From positions 93,051,449-93,115,448 of the forward strand of contig NC_060257.1 in assembly GCF_921293095.1 (NCBI RefSeq): 64,000 nt of DNA, read 5' to 3'. The notes under the pieces are model-generated. The model saw only the letters and a list, made by a program, of their open reading frames with translations, was not told where the DNA came from and searched no databases. The stretch comes from Ischnura elegans (Eukaryota; Arthropoda; Insecta; Odonata; Coenagrionidae). The translations under genes were made by a program, and so were the position numbers. Below are positions 1 through 10,864 of the stretch, one piece after another (positions within the stretch are counted from its first letter, which is position 1; each line of letters starts with the position of its first letter).

Positions 1-100
1 AGTTTTTATCCGACAGAACTATTGGCGTCGCCAACTCTTGATAATTACACGGCAACTTTCGCCTTTTCGTTATTGTGAATTTATGATTCTCTTTCCTCGC
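1..100. repeat. Diverged repeat copy, partner at 1140-1226
   Basis: The stretch 51-88 matches 1189-1226 with few changes; both contain GGCAACT, TCGCCT, TTCGTTATT and TTATGATT in the same order, and weaker similarity extends upstream. This is a direct dispersed repeat of unknown family. No coding function is claimed. Confidence 0.5.
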
Positions 101-158
101 ACGCGCAGTTTCATTCGGTCCAGCACGCATTCGATTCTTTTTTGGTGCGAAAGTGGCG

Positions 159-454
159 CAGAAGGGGGGCGGTTTGGGGATTAAACCCCCCCTCCCCCAG
201 AGCTCGGAGAATTTTTAAAGTTTAATCGATTTTACTTAATTGGACTAGTATTACTTATAGAATAATGTAAGGATTATAAAAATATCCCTCAGAAGGCCGT
301 AAAACTTACCATTTTGAACCATTTATCTTAATTTTTTCTGGGGTAGGGCCCCTGCACCTCCCGCTTCCCTTGGTAGGTATTCCATACCCCACAACTCCCC
401 AGTGTTAGTTGTGCCTGAACCCCCCCCAGCTTCAATTCCTAGCTGCGCCCCTGC
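159..454. mobile_element. Possible hAT-type MITE remnant
   Basis: The right end, read on the minus strand, begins CAGGGGCGCAGCTAGGAATT and runs into a C/G homopolymer. That layout resembles the better supported hAT MITEs of this window at 10865-11108 and 59182-59450. The left boundary is a guess, based on a G-run and C-run near 159-198, and no 8-bp target duplication is visible. It could also be two unrelated fragments. Confidence 0.3.
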
Positions 455-1139
455 TGTGCGATGTATGTAAACCGATGTATACGCCTTGTGTTCGGTACCT
501 AATAGACATCGCATATCCCCATGGCACCAATCGTTGTCATACGATGTCTGAATTCGTGTATATGGCGCACAATGGAAGCGTGTGTGAATCACACATCCAT
601 CCACACGCTCAGTTTCATTCGTTGTCTGAGGCACACCCATTTCTAATCATAGGTGAAATCAACTCTGGTTGATTTTTCAATGAAAACATTCATTGAATAT
701 TACATTTCTTAAAGTAACTGCTTACATAAGAATCATTAAAATATTTTCCTGGGACCTAAACCATATCACAAGGTAATGTCTCCATAAACACTGGTACATA
801 ATAAACACAGTCATAGACACAATAAATTACGATAACATTGTCTTGTAACTGGAAAATGTAGCAATAAATAAATTAAATTGCTAAATATTTTTTGAATCTA
901 TCGTAGCTAATACAAATCTGATGTAAAATACGTGCGCGTAAAGAGGTTCATTCGTTTTCGACGGCCTCCAGTGCGAGTCGGAAGCCCTTTCGCGAACCTC
1001 AACCCTTTCGCAAATTAGCTGATGATGCTCCGAGTTCATGTCCAGCAGAACTCCGCTTCACAGCTACTCCTCGGCATCTTGTGCTTGGTTCTCACTCTTA
1101 TTGTGAGCGATTGCTTCCCTCAACGAAAACTAATCCCAG

Positions 1140-1226
1140 AAGGAGTAAATGAGCCGGGGCTCACCAACTTTAATGACAAATGGGCAGTGGCAACTCTCGC
1201 CTGTTCGTTATTTTGAACTTATGATT
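1140..1226. repeat. Diverged repeat copy, partner at 1-100
   Basis: Second copy of the repeat at the left window edge. The best matching part is 1189-1226 against 51-88, in the same orientation and about 1.1 kb apart. Confidence 0.5.
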
Positions 1227-2805
1227 TGATTTCTTTCTTTTAACTGGCCCAGATGAGGCCACAATTCGGCCCCCTCTTCCTCTGGACCAGGGCTCTCTTT
1301 ACAAGGTTATAGATACGGAAATTAAGGAATACAGTCATCAGTAAAAAAATTAATATGATGATAGATAATTTATATTATTATGTAGCTAGGCCTCTTTGCA
1401 TTTTTTGCCAGCTATCGGATCAGAGAGAATGTTTCCTCTCGATGTAACTTATCTTACCCTCTCATTTTTCCTGTGAATTGCATTGAAGGGTGGACGAATC
1501 GAAGCAACGTCGTTCCCTCACTTTGGCTCCGAGAGCTGTTTTCGAGGGCACCGCGGAGAGTAGGCTGCAGCACGTGTCCTGGAATATTCTTTGATCTGCA
1601 GTTCGTATATTGGGCGCATTTTAATCCGCTTCAAAAAAATGTCGACGAGTGCGGATGTTCGCAATGTTTCCAGCGTAGTATTTTCAACCGTAAGGAATAA
1701 CAATGATAAGTGGATTAATGGATTTTATGGAGCACGCCATCACGACTGTAAATTTGGTAATTCAGCAGTTCAGGTAATTATGGCTTATTTCCCAATTTAA
1801 TTGGGATCCCTGTGATTGTCAGCGATGGCGAAAATTGAAGTGCGCGGAGGCTGACAGCACATCTTCAATCGACCGGAGAAGCTCATTTTGTGTTGTTCGT
1901 GACATTTTTGTGGGCGGAGAAATTGATAGTATTGATGGACGTAGGTAATGCAAGTTAGGTATTTTAGTGACCGTTGTACATGAAAGCTTGCTTTCCACCT
2001 CTTAAAGTGTTTGGCAGGGGGTGACCAATCACCGGATCCCCACATGTCACAAACACGAAACAAACGCACTGACAAAAACCAGCGTGTTCCTATTCATGCA
2101 TTCAGGAGTTTGACAATGCAGTGTACCAGCGATAGCTCCTCATGAACATTTTTCTGTGCTGGAAAAATAAAAATTATTTTTAATTTTCCACAAATGGTTT
2201 GCTCTCACGTCCAGTTCTATTATATTCCTTACTATTTTCACAGTAAATTATATTAGCCTGATGATAAGGCAAAATTTATTTGAAAGCGGTGATGAGAGAA
2301 AACTGTGTGTTGTACATGGCCAGTAGTTTTTATTTTATTAATGCATATGTCAGAATGCAACGAGAGCATTGCAGTCCCGCCCCCCTCACGTGATGCACTG
2401 TGGTTCATATATATATTCATAGCGTTGGCGGAGGTATTCCCTGATCCGGGCAGTTCCAGTGGTGTTCGCGAGGCCACTGCAGTCCGTCTGTGTTTTATGC
2501 GTAGCCTCCAAGATGTTCGTTTAGGCCGCAGCATTCCAATTTCGATACTTACCTGTTTGAAATCATATTTTAAAAGTATTACATCAATTTATTTACGCTT
2601 CTAAAAATTAGTACCGTAAATCTCTGTATCATAATGGGGTGCTCTCATAAAATTAAAAAGGTAATTTTTTTGCATGTCTAGATATTTAAATTTAATTTAT
2701 AAACGTATGCGAAATATGACTTCTTAATTCTCAATATTCTTGTTACTAGAGAGCTTCAAAGTTCGCAAAAATTACTAAATTCTTTTGCGCTGCAAGAACG
2801 CCCTG

Positions 2806-2813
2806 TGACGTCA
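2806..2813. promoter_or_regulatory. CRE-like palindrome TGACGTCA
   Basis: Perfect 8-bp palindrome matching the cAMP-response/ATF core. It is one of four within 3.5 kb. Binding is inferred from the motif only. Confidence 0.3.
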
Positions 2814-3282
2814 GAATGCGAATAAGCAGACTCGCTCCATGGTAATAACAAAACAGTAACGACGATAACAAACATCTACGATGGCACTGATTCATAACTT
2901 GAAGGGTGTGTGAAAACAGTTGTGAATAGTTAGTTTTGCGGTGCGTGTATTGCGCAATGGTTGACTCCGACTTCGAAAAGTCGCATTCTGGGAACATTCT
3001 GAAGGTAGATTAATTTAGTAATTTTCTAATACTGTGGAAATCGCCGTAGATAAGGATGATGAAAAAGTAACAAGCGCTATTTTTCAAGACTGTACTGCAT
3101 CTTCCAGCATGCATAAATGCTTTAAACCTTTCAATTATTCAGGATAAATATTTCCCGTGACTAAGGATGAAATTAACATATAAAAAATAAGTTGTAAGAG
3201 GTTGATACATAGGTTTTTCTAAAACTGGGACAAATAGTCTACTCTCTACTGGCACCTCGTAAACGTATTGTTTACTGGACTC

Positions 3283-3290
3283 TGACGTCA
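3283..3290. promoter_or_regulatory. CRE-like palindrome TGACGTCA
   Basis: Perfect palindrome followed about 10 bp later by ACATGGCG, which resembles a YY1/initiator-type site. The same pairing of TGACGTCA with a nearby ATGGC occurs at 6309. It may be part of a repeated promoter module rather than a host regulatory site. Confidence 0.3.
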
Positions 3291-4469
3291 CGATCAGCCA
3301 ACATGGCGATGGGTCGTTTGGAGCGCAAGATTCAAAAACAATTTTCAAATTGGAATTTTACGAATAATACGCAGGCTAGAGAAGAACTGCTTTCACTGTA
3401 ATTTTCAGCACGAAAGATATTTTTTATCGCATAATCATCCATTTTCAATGGAATTCCCATTGTAGCAGTAATTAAGAAATCGCTCCTGTTGGCTCTTGAA
3501 GCGTCTTATACCATTTCACCCAATCAATTAGCTTGTCGTTAAAAGAGCGTCGATGGGAATTTTTGTACTTGTTATTTTTCCGATTATTTTTATTGATGTT
3601 TAAATGTAAGAGAAGTGACCCATAAAATAAGCCGTGCGAACATGTGGATTTTGTTTGTGTTTCTTCAGCTCCGCCAAAAGAATACTGAAGGAAGCGACGA
3701 AACTTTTTATTGTTTCATGGAAATACTTACATACAATTCCGTTTTAAATAATAATAATAGGTCTTTTCGTGGTGCATTAATATTTTGATTGAAATTGAAA
3801 TGTCTCGTAAAAGCGGGTATGCGACAAGATATAAATGCTAAACTTATCGACCTCTGTGCCGTAGTAAGAATATAAGTGAGAGTAAACGCATATTTCCCGT
3901 GTAGTCTAAATAGGAGTGGGGGATTGGTGGGAAGTGCTCCCACCGTTGGTTATCTACTCGTTGGAGGCTTCGTTTCGTGCATAGTACTGCCTTTTTTGGG
4001 GGCTGCTTTTAAATGTGCTTTCGAAAGAATGGCGATGGGTGCAAGGCGATCCATTTATCCAAGTTCTCATTCGCAGCCGGCGCCAGGTTTCTCTCACGCC
4101 TTCTTCCCTTCGTGGAGCAAATCACGTCGGCCACCTCCTCCGAATAACCGTGCTGTGTAATGAGCAATACACCCGCCTTGTTATAGCTTTTTTCCCGATA
4201 TGCAGCATAATAACAACGTTAACACAAGAAGCCCCGATTGTGTCATTTTGACCCTTGAATACGTTATGAGTATATTAAATGGTACCGTTTGAGTTGTGAT
4301 TATTGGAGTAAGAAACGCCTCCTCTACGTGTATGTATTTAAGGACTGAAACGTGCATCCTCAATCATTGTTTCTCATCTCTTATAGCTTTCGGAATATAA
4401 GTACTTTCGTTTGGGCCAAATCAATGCATTCGTGCACAACTACCCTCCTGCATATATTGCACTTTTGAG

Positions 4470-4660
4470 AAATCGTTTTATTTTCCCCTTTGTCTCTTGC
4501 ACAAGCTACGCCCCCAAATTGAAACAGATCGAAAAGTCACCCAAATTCAACGAATAAAATTAACTGAACTTAGCTTTGAATCAGTTAATGTAAAATTGTA
4601 AAAAATGAAAGTTAAAAGTTAACTCTAGTTAAGTAACGATTGAATTTAATTTAAAGTTCA
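4470..4660. repeat. AT-rich dispersed repeat, relative at 16340-16510
   Basis: The order TTTTATTTTCCCC, a TTGCACAA-type word, a CCCAAATT word, AATAAAATTA, CTGAA, TTTGAATC and AATGTAAAAT is shared with 16340-16510 in the same orientation. A shorter AT-rich stretch at 26380-26530 has a similar TTAACTT/TTAAT texture. The family is unknown and the copies are old and diverged. Confidence 0.45.
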
Positions 4661-4956
4661 TTTTAAAAGTTTAAAATTGATCGTTAATTTTTTAAGTCGT
4701 TAATCCCAGCCATACCACTGTCGAGCAAAACACAGCGCTTAAGCTCTGTCATTTTACGAGTTAATAGACCTCTGGACAAAATTTTAATTTGCCTTCAAAT
4801 ATGTTCTAAAAAATCAATAAGGATAAATATATACGTAAAACGTTTATTATATGTAATAATTTTCCATGGAATGTTTTTTAATCGCAAGAAAAGGAAGCTT
4901 TTCTCATCAGCAGACACTCCCACCTCAATACGTATTTCCATTGGCTGACGGAAATA

Positions 4957-4964
4957 TGACGTCA
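4957..4964. promoter_or_regulatory. CRE-like palindrome TGACGTCA
   Basis: Perfect palindrome about 190 bp upstream of the ATG of the SWIM-associated remnant at 5148, inside the transposon relic. It may belong to that element's own promoter. Confidence 0.3.
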
Positions 4965-5147
4965 GCTCATGCAACCATGCGGAGGTCCCATGAAATTCAT
5001 GGGGGATCGGCGTATTTGCAAGGTCTTCAGCACGGATCGGCACTTCGTTAGCGTTTCTCTTTGCGAAGTGTACATAATATCGCCGTGACGTGCTTTTCCG
5101 AAGAGTGAAAAAGTTACTAGGGATATTATTTTGCTTCTGTGGGCATC

Positions 5148-5640
5148 ATGGATCCTGGTTTCGATAAGGGAGACGCGAGAAACTTGCCTAAAATTTCAAT
5201 TGCCTCAATGTTTACATTAATAAGTAGAAATAGTAACTACATAAATTCTGAGAACCGGGGAGTGAATATGGCTAGGTGAGTATATCGCCACGATTGGAAA
5301 TTGATTTTCTTAGGGTATTAATTGATGTTAACGTTTCTAAATCCTTTTTTTCATATAGAGTCGGACGAGAAGAATACGGCGATGATGCTATAGGTTACGT
5401 GGAAGTTAAGCGTGATAAAAATGAATGCAACGTCCGTGCTCGTATTCGTAGGTTCGATTGAAGGCCTATGTTGTTGAAGCCCGTCTTTTGGAGGAGAGCG
5501 GCGAAAGCGAAGTTGTGACTCTTTCGTGTAAGGATTGCATAGCCAGTTTGGGTACGGAAGACTTTACTCTTAAGTGGTATTGTATCTTTTTTATTTGGCA
5601 TTTTAAGGTAAACAAATTTTCCCGTTATTTATTTGTGTAG
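5148..5640 (+). pseudogene. SWIM/YqaJ-associated transposon protein remnant
   Basis: An ATG at 5148 opens a frame to a plausible donor at 5276 (AG|GTGAGT). An acceptor at 5358 (TTTTTTTCATATAG) leads to REEYGDDAIGYVEVKRD, then a one-base shift near 5457, then KAYVVEARLLEESGESEVV and SCKDC. The order matches, from memory of the family, arthropod and cnidarian proteins that carry a short REAYG-type motif followed by a SWIM-like CxxC...CxH finger and often a YqaJ-type nuclease domain. The C-terminal half of the finger has decayed: CxxC is present, but the expected GCKH-type half is replaced by an unrelated stretch ending in WHFK. No nuclease domain follows. It lies in the TTAA-type element and is most likely dead transposon cargo. 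Confidence 0.5.
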
Positions 5641-6048
5641 AACCACCTGATGAAATTTTTAAGCGGTGAAATCTCCGATTTAATAGACCTAACAATTAGT
5701 ATTTCCTGAAGTGTGGAAAATATAATATGGAACTTCTTCGAAGTAGCCCACTTGCTCAAAATTTCACTTTTAAGTAACTTAGTGGGATAAACAAATACCC
5801 CTTTTTCTGTTGCTGTTCCTTACATTCTTTACCTGCAGCAAAAATATAGGAGATAAAACTATCCGCTTATTATTATTACATTTGTTACCTATCAAAGAGC
5901 TATAGGGTTCTACGGTACTTATTCATTTGGTTTTGTAAGCATATATTCGAGTTACTGTAACATAGTTAACTCCAGTCTTTCCCTAGTTTCAAGAGAGAAT
6001 TACTTCAGTTAATGATATTCGAGTTTTCTTAGTAAGTACCATAATAAA

Positions 6049-6183
6049 TCAAGAAACTGATATTCGTCGGCACTTTTTCATCCGAACAGTTCGTCGTTCA
6101 CCGTCTTGGGGGACCGTGTGAAAATACTTATTTGAGGCATTCCCACTAGTATTACTGCACATAGGCACAATGCAGTACTTAAA
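6049..6183 (-). pseudogene. THAP zinc-finger N-terminal fragment
   Basis: The minus-strand frame reads KYCIVPMCSNTS, then NASNKYFHTVPQDGERR. This is the THAP start: first cysteine pair (CxxxxC), a short loop, then the FHxxPxD block. The second half of the domain, including the CxxH pair, is not found downstream, where the frame ends within about 12 codons. Either an intron follows or the copy is truncated. The open frame extends upstream to 6360, but that part shows no homology I recognise. THAP domains are DNA-binding modules of P-element and Kolobok transposases and of host proteins derived from them; here the surrounding inverted repeats favour a transposon origin. Confidence 0.55.
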
Positions 6184-6308
6184 GCTGCGCTTCGACAAAT
6201 CGACGAAATACGTACGACAACAAAAACGGCGTAATATCCACAATATCACTAATTCTTTACCTCCTCTACAGTAATGCGCACGGACGCGAACAACACTATT
6301 GCATGAGC

Positions 6309-6316
6309 TGACGTCA
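6309..6316. promoter_or_regulatory. CRE-like palindrome TGACGTCA
   Basis: Perfect palindrome followed by CAAGATGGCAGTGG, a YY1-like AAGATGGC word. On the minus strand it lies upstream of the THAP remnant, so it could be part of the element's promoter. Confidence 0.3.
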
Positions 6317-6494
6317 TTCAAGATGGCAGTGGTGCGAATTACGTTCTTCTTGCATGGCAAGTGACAGCTATTTTAAATGCTCGAAATAAAAAAATGCAAG
6401 ATTATACGGCCAAAGTGTTATACCACTTAGGTTAATATTTACACGTACTTTTCAGAAAGGTCTTTACCTTGATAGGTGTCCAGAGGTCTATTCA

Positions 6495-7259
6495 GGGCAC
6501 ACGATGAAGATGCTGGTCGTGGAGTATTGTAATTTAGTCGACGGTTTGGGATGGTTTTATATATTTTAATGTTCGTTGTCACCCGGCCTCCAATCACATT
6601 CGTTTTCTGTTGAACAGAATGGTTCATGTGTGTCGTGGCGATCATTTGGTACGTGAGGCGTCGTCTCTCGAAAGAAATTAAATTATACGGAAAGAGGTAA
6701 CACCCGTTATATTATCGTGCGAAAAAACGTTTTGAGGCATTTTAGAATTTCCATAGTTAATTGACTTTCTGCTAAAGGTTAAATTTGCAGTTTCCAAAGT
6801 ATTTTATATGTTGGAAGAAAAATAATGTTATATTCCAATTTCCCGCCTAGAATTTCACAGGAGTGAATTACTCTAAACTAAAAAAACTCAACTTCGTTGG
6901 ATTGTTTAATCAATTGCGAATAAACTTTTTTCTTTCTTTTTTTATGTGAGGAAATGAGCAATGAAAGCTAATTCCGTTGGAGTCGAAACGGTCCGTCGGA
7001 GAAAAAAATCTATTATCTGTTGCAAAATTTTTTGTACTGAAAATAAAATGCGAATTTTTAAATTTGCAATTTACAAAATATTTGATGTGTTGGAAGAAAA
7101 TTAAGGTTATATTCCGATTCATCGCCTAAAATTTCACCGGAATGAATCACTTTAAACTTTAACTTTATTTATTAATTTTAATCTTAAAAAGTTAAATTTG
7201 TTGGACTTTTACCATACATTGTATTGCTTCACGAAATTTTGTTTTGCAAAAGTAGATTC
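6495..7259. other. AT-rich non-coding, with an internal direct repeat
   Basis: No gene is visible. A diverged direct repeat of about 300 bp is present: AATTTGCA, TATGTTGGAAGAAAA, TTATATTCC and CGCCTA.AATTTCAC occur at about 6780-6860 and again at about 7060-7140. Confidence 0.4.
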
Positions 7260-8160
7260 GTATGCAGCTGCCTTAAATGCCGACTTTTCAAAAGTGCCTT
7301 TCCGGCGAAGGTGCTTTTCGTGATTGGCCTTCCGTTGAAGTGCTGCTGGCTGTAAGGGTTTCTTTCGGTTCGTGTGAGTCGTCTTCGATTGGATGCTCTG
7401 CCTCCCCCCACTCCAGAGAGCGGAAGGAGGGGAGGGGCCGTCGAAGGAGGGGTTGGAGGCAGGGATCGAGAGTCACGTGTTTTTAAAGGTGGGGTGGGTC
7501 GGTTCGCAGATTCCACCGCCGGCGTGCAGCAGCAGTGGAACACCGCTCCTCTCTCTCTCCTCATAAACATACCTGAAGGGCGGATTAAAGACAAAATTTG
7601 CAGTAAATTATTCGCGCGGAGTGTGAGATTCCGTTACGGATACGTCAACGGCGGCGTTCAGAGGAAAAACGAGCGCGCAACCTTTTGAAATTAGCGTTGG
7701 GTTTGGTCCATGTTGCATTTACGGGAAAGTTTAGTGTGACACTTTTGGAACGTGCAAACGTATTCTTTTTTCCATGCGCTTGGAAACCGTGTTTTGTTAG
7801 TTCTAACCGTGAATCGTGGAAGAAGACACGTCGGAATCGAAAATGATAGAATTGTCAAGTTGACTCCGGAGAAGACATCGATGCGGCTAATAACAATACA
7901 CATCTCAGCTCGACTCGAATGCCGCATTTGCGACAGTTTGCTGTTTTAGCTGTGCTGAAGAGTGGGGTCCATTCCGCGCTATTTCTTTTTTAACGCCCCG
8001 AAGCTGATTATATCGCAGATCCTATTTTAAATTGATTGCTAATCTTTTCTCGGCACTCTGAATGAGGGTGGAGTGGGTCCTTCATTTCGGTAACCACCTC
8101 TCCTCTTTTTTTTCTTTGGTTGACCTTCACGTGATTAATGCCGCGTGAGTCCGGCCGTGC
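7260..8160. other. GC/CpG-richer stretch, possible promoter or 5' exon region
   Basis: Base composition rises clearly over about 7260-7700 and stays mixed to 8160. CACGTG words occur near 7473 and 8130. Frames are open on both strands because of composition, not because of any domain. As the first GC-rich island upstream of the usp coding exons it is a candidate 5' UTR or promoter, but no splice donor in the needed phase was identified. A transposon origin is equally possible. Confidence 0.2.
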
Positions 8161-8199
8161 GAGCGACAGCCTCTCTCTCTCTATCATTCTCTGCTAGCC

Positions 8200-8430
8200 T
8201 CATTTTTATTCGCCGGGACGTCTCTCATTTGCCATTGTCTCAATTGCTGTCGTACCAATCAAACGGGCTGCGTCGCCAGCCTCGGCGGGGTGAGGCCCCC
8301 TCGCCCGGCTAATCAAAGGTCGTGGGTTCGAGTCCCGCCTAGGTAGGTATCCTGTATGCCGCGCAAGGGTGCGTCTTACGTTGTTTTTCGTTGGATTTTC
8401 CCGTTTCAAAGGTCTGAAATGCACTGTTTT
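8200..8430 (+). repeat. tRNA-derived SINE-like sequence
   Basis: GGGTTCGAGTCCCGCC at about 8325-8340 is a good Pol III B box within a T-arm-like context. No convincing A box or cloverleaf surrounds it and the sequence runs on into unrelated DNA, which fits a SINE head rather than a functional tRNA gene. Confidence 0.45.
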
Positions 8431-8897
8431 CGGGGCAGCGAAGACAAAGCAAACGTAATTGCCGTCAGGGAATTAAAATTTGTGTGGAAGTGAAGGATAA
8501 TGGTGGGAGAAATATACATGAGTCGCAGCAGAAAGGCAAAAATCGTGGATGAATGCCCGGAGCACTGTTATGTTAAAGCAGCGAGTTGGGTATTTCATTG
8601 CCATCTTGGCGCTATTGACTTCCACAGAATACTTTTTCTACCCGACTCAGACTTCTTCCATGAACGTAATATATGCAAAACAAATGATAGCGTGAAAAAA
8701 GTTGAGGCACTGGGAGATTAGTTTTCGAGATGGTAGTTACTTGGAGGTTGTGTGCTGGGCTTTGATTGCTTGAACCGTAAAGGATAGTATATCTTTGACA
8801 GCTATGCAGAGAGCATCATTATGTTTCTAATTCTGATAGAAATAATGAAGTGAGAGAGATATTTTGCCTAGGAATTCCTTTCTTCCTCAAGCCATAA

Positions 8898-9491
8898 GGG
8901 CCTTTGCACACTAGGCCACCATGGAAGCGCCACTTTGAAAACGAGTAACCTTGAGTGGTGAGCCACTTCATCAACCACCATGCTTGCTCAGTTTACTGTG
9001 TCCTATTAATCGTGATGGATGTGGAAGAAGCTTGTTGGTTTGCTTTTCTGTTTTTTACTTGCGGAATAAAAGGTAAAAAACAAGAAACTACTGGATACAC
9101 CCATTTTTGCGCTTGACATCTCTGTCCGAGTACACTTCACCACTCATGTCCCACAACGCTGGCATGGTTTGCACTTCTAAGATAAAACGTTCCACGTCGA
9201 GCCTTACCATTATCACAAGTCACACTGAAGTAAACAAAACAAAAAAAACCTACTGGTGTCGCCACAGAGTGGCACTAGTGTGCAGTGCAATATGATTCAA
9301 TGCTTTTGGGCTGGTGGCGCGTGGTGCCGTGGTGGTGAGCAAACTCTGGCCACCGCAATTTTGGCCGCGCTTCCAGGAGTGCGACCAAGCCACCAAAGCG
9401 GACCAGTGCACTATTGTACATGCAACTCAATGACTTTCGTGGTGGCGCTTCCATGGTGGCACCACCTTGGTGGTTGAGTGCCCAAAGGCCC
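8898..9491. mobile_element. PIF/Harbinger-type MITE, 594 bp, TAA target duplication
   Basis: The left end reads GGGCCTTTGCACACTAGGCC, continuing CACCATGGAAGCGCCAC. The right half holds the complementary words GTGGCGCTTCCATGGTGG and CAAAGGCCC. TAA flanks both ends exactly (8895-8897 and 9492-9494). A 3-bp TWA duplication with GG-starting ends is typical of PIF/Harbinger elements. The interior has no transposase frame, so this is a MITE. Its ends resemble those of the element at 41187-41483. Confidence 0.7.
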
Positions 9492-9845
9492 TAAAGGACT
9501 TAAATTAATGCTATGTTGCACTATGTAGTCCAATTACTCCAACGCGCACCTTCTTTTCTTTTTAAAAGGCTCGTGTCCTAATACCCCCACTACATGACTA
9601 TTGAGGTAGTTTGGTGGGTAGATGTACACCTTGCTGATTTTTTTTTCTTTTTCTCCTTATGTATGGCTGCTTTTCCATTGCTTTAAAGTCAGGGAAATAA
9701 AAAGAATTCAGACTGAGAATCAGGTAGAAAGAAGTTGAGGCACCAAGTTTTGTTTAATAACAATTTTAAGTACAGTTAGTGCAACATTATCCATATTCAT
9801 GGTTGTTATTAAACCTAAATTTATGTAGTGAAGGCTGCTCTACCA

Positions 9846-10260
9846 GGTAAGCTGCCCCATGACAGGTGCCGACGTTTCAGGGTAAGAGTCCTCCTCCTCC
9901 ACAATCCTCAGGGCTGAATGTTGTGGCTGAGGAAGTGGTCACCCTGTATAGCGGTGTCGGGGCTTCAAGTTCCCTCTGATTGGTCCTTGGTTTTAGCCAG
10001 TTGAATTCTCTGCAGGACGGGTTTCCAGGTGTTGCTGAGGGAGTAATTGCCATCTCTATTGATGCCACTGTCCACTATTCGGATCTCTATGGCCACCTTT
10101 GTAATCCTCTCCCAGTATTTCTTCCTTCGAGAGATGAGCTTCACATTTTCCAATGGATGGCATGGTTTTCATTGATACTATGTTTGGCCATCGCAGATTT
10201 TTCATGTTGACATAGCCTGAAATATCATAGGTGTTCCTTGATTCTCGTGGCACCAGTTTC
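9846..10260 (-). mobile_element. Penelope-like element, 3' terminal fragment
   Basis: Read on the minus strand, the frame at 10153-9965 contains ENVKLISRRKKYWERITK, then VAIEIR, NRDG and LSNTWKPVL. This resembles the conserved tail downstream of the GIY-YIG endonuclease of Penelope-like retroelements (IHW, a W/R block, EAIEI, NRD, LS..W.P). It is followed in another frame by a short ETSAP-type end. The reverse transcriptase and the GIY-YIG core are absent, and at least one frameshift is needed, so it is a truncated dead copy. Confidence 0.6.
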
Positions 10261-10339
10261 CCTCAAGTAAACATTACTACTAAATTCACAAGGAATCTGG
10301 TATATTATGCGTGTCGCAATACCACTGGAACATTTTGCT

Positions 10340-10490
10340 CTAACTAGTTGGTCCCTAAGTTTGGTACATGGTCGGAAGATAGATTCAGATCCACTTCTCT
10401 CGGTGGTGGCTGGGGAAATCCTCGCCTGCCAGCCGAGAGGTTGTGGGTTCGAGTGGGTAAATTTCCCCTATCTAGAGCATGGTTGTTCGT
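10340..10490 (+). repeat. tRNA-derived SINE-like fragment
   Basis: TCGCCTGCCAGCCGAGAGG followed by TTGTGGGTTCGAGTGGG resembles the B-box region of the SINE-like copy at 8200-8430. Its 5' half is poorly preserved. It is not a credible functional tRNA. Confidence 0.4.
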
Positions 10491-10864
10491 GAGCTTGTAG
10501 TGGTTACATTTGTTGAATACCCCAATATCAAATGGCCAATATGAGCTGTATTCGGTGGTTTGGGAATATTTTTTTTTTTTTAATCCTGGAGATTTTGCTG
10601 GAAACCGTAGGAATTGAGAAAAATGGTTGGTTAGGTGAGAATACTTTTTGGATAACCAACTCAAATGTATGGACTAAACAGGGCTTTTGTGAATATTGTT
10701 AATATTACAATTGTTGTATTCCTGGTATTGTCTGTCACAAGTCTGAATGATTTGACAACTAGATCCCAATTACCCAGAGCTTGATGTATAAAATTACAAG
10801 GATTTTGCCTGAGAGGCTTTTCTCCAGAAATGGATATTCACTTCAAGGCACACATGCCTCTGCT

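Larger units (their letters stand above)
455..4469. other. Non-coding, no gene recognised
   Basis: Apart from the repeat copy at 1140-1226 and two TGACGTCA palindromes, I see no gene here. Open frames are short, overlap on both strands and lack recognisable domains. A 64-codon frame at 1022-1216 begins like a secreted peptide but ends inside the repeat copy; it is discussed under findings. Confidence 0.5.
4765..6490. mobile_element. Kolobok-like DNA transposon relic (TTAA-type) with THAP and SWIM remnants
   Basis: The ends are inverted repeats: TAGACCTCTGGACA at 4765 and its complement ending at 6490. The left flank is TTAA and the right flank TTCA, consistent with a TTAA target duplication with one change. 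Inside lie a THAP zinc-finger remnant on the minus strand (6049-6183) and a SWIM/YqaJ-associated remnant on the plus strand (5148-5640). Kolobok transposons are known for TTAA duplications and THAP-bearing transposases, so Kolobok is the preferred class. The SWIM-type companion is not something I can tie to that class from established knowledge. The catalytic region was not seen, so this copy is non-autonomous or decayed. Confidence 0.5.

Noticed and set aside
7229..7688. Frames of 100-120 codons on both strands in the GC-rich stretch
   Set aside because: All frames are open because stop codons are rare in GC-rich DNA; no domain, no conserved motif and no splice sites that join usp.
8200..8430. 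Functional tRNA gene with a GGGTTCGAGTCCC arm
   Set aside because: No paired acceptor stem, D arm or anticodon arm; better explained as a SINE.
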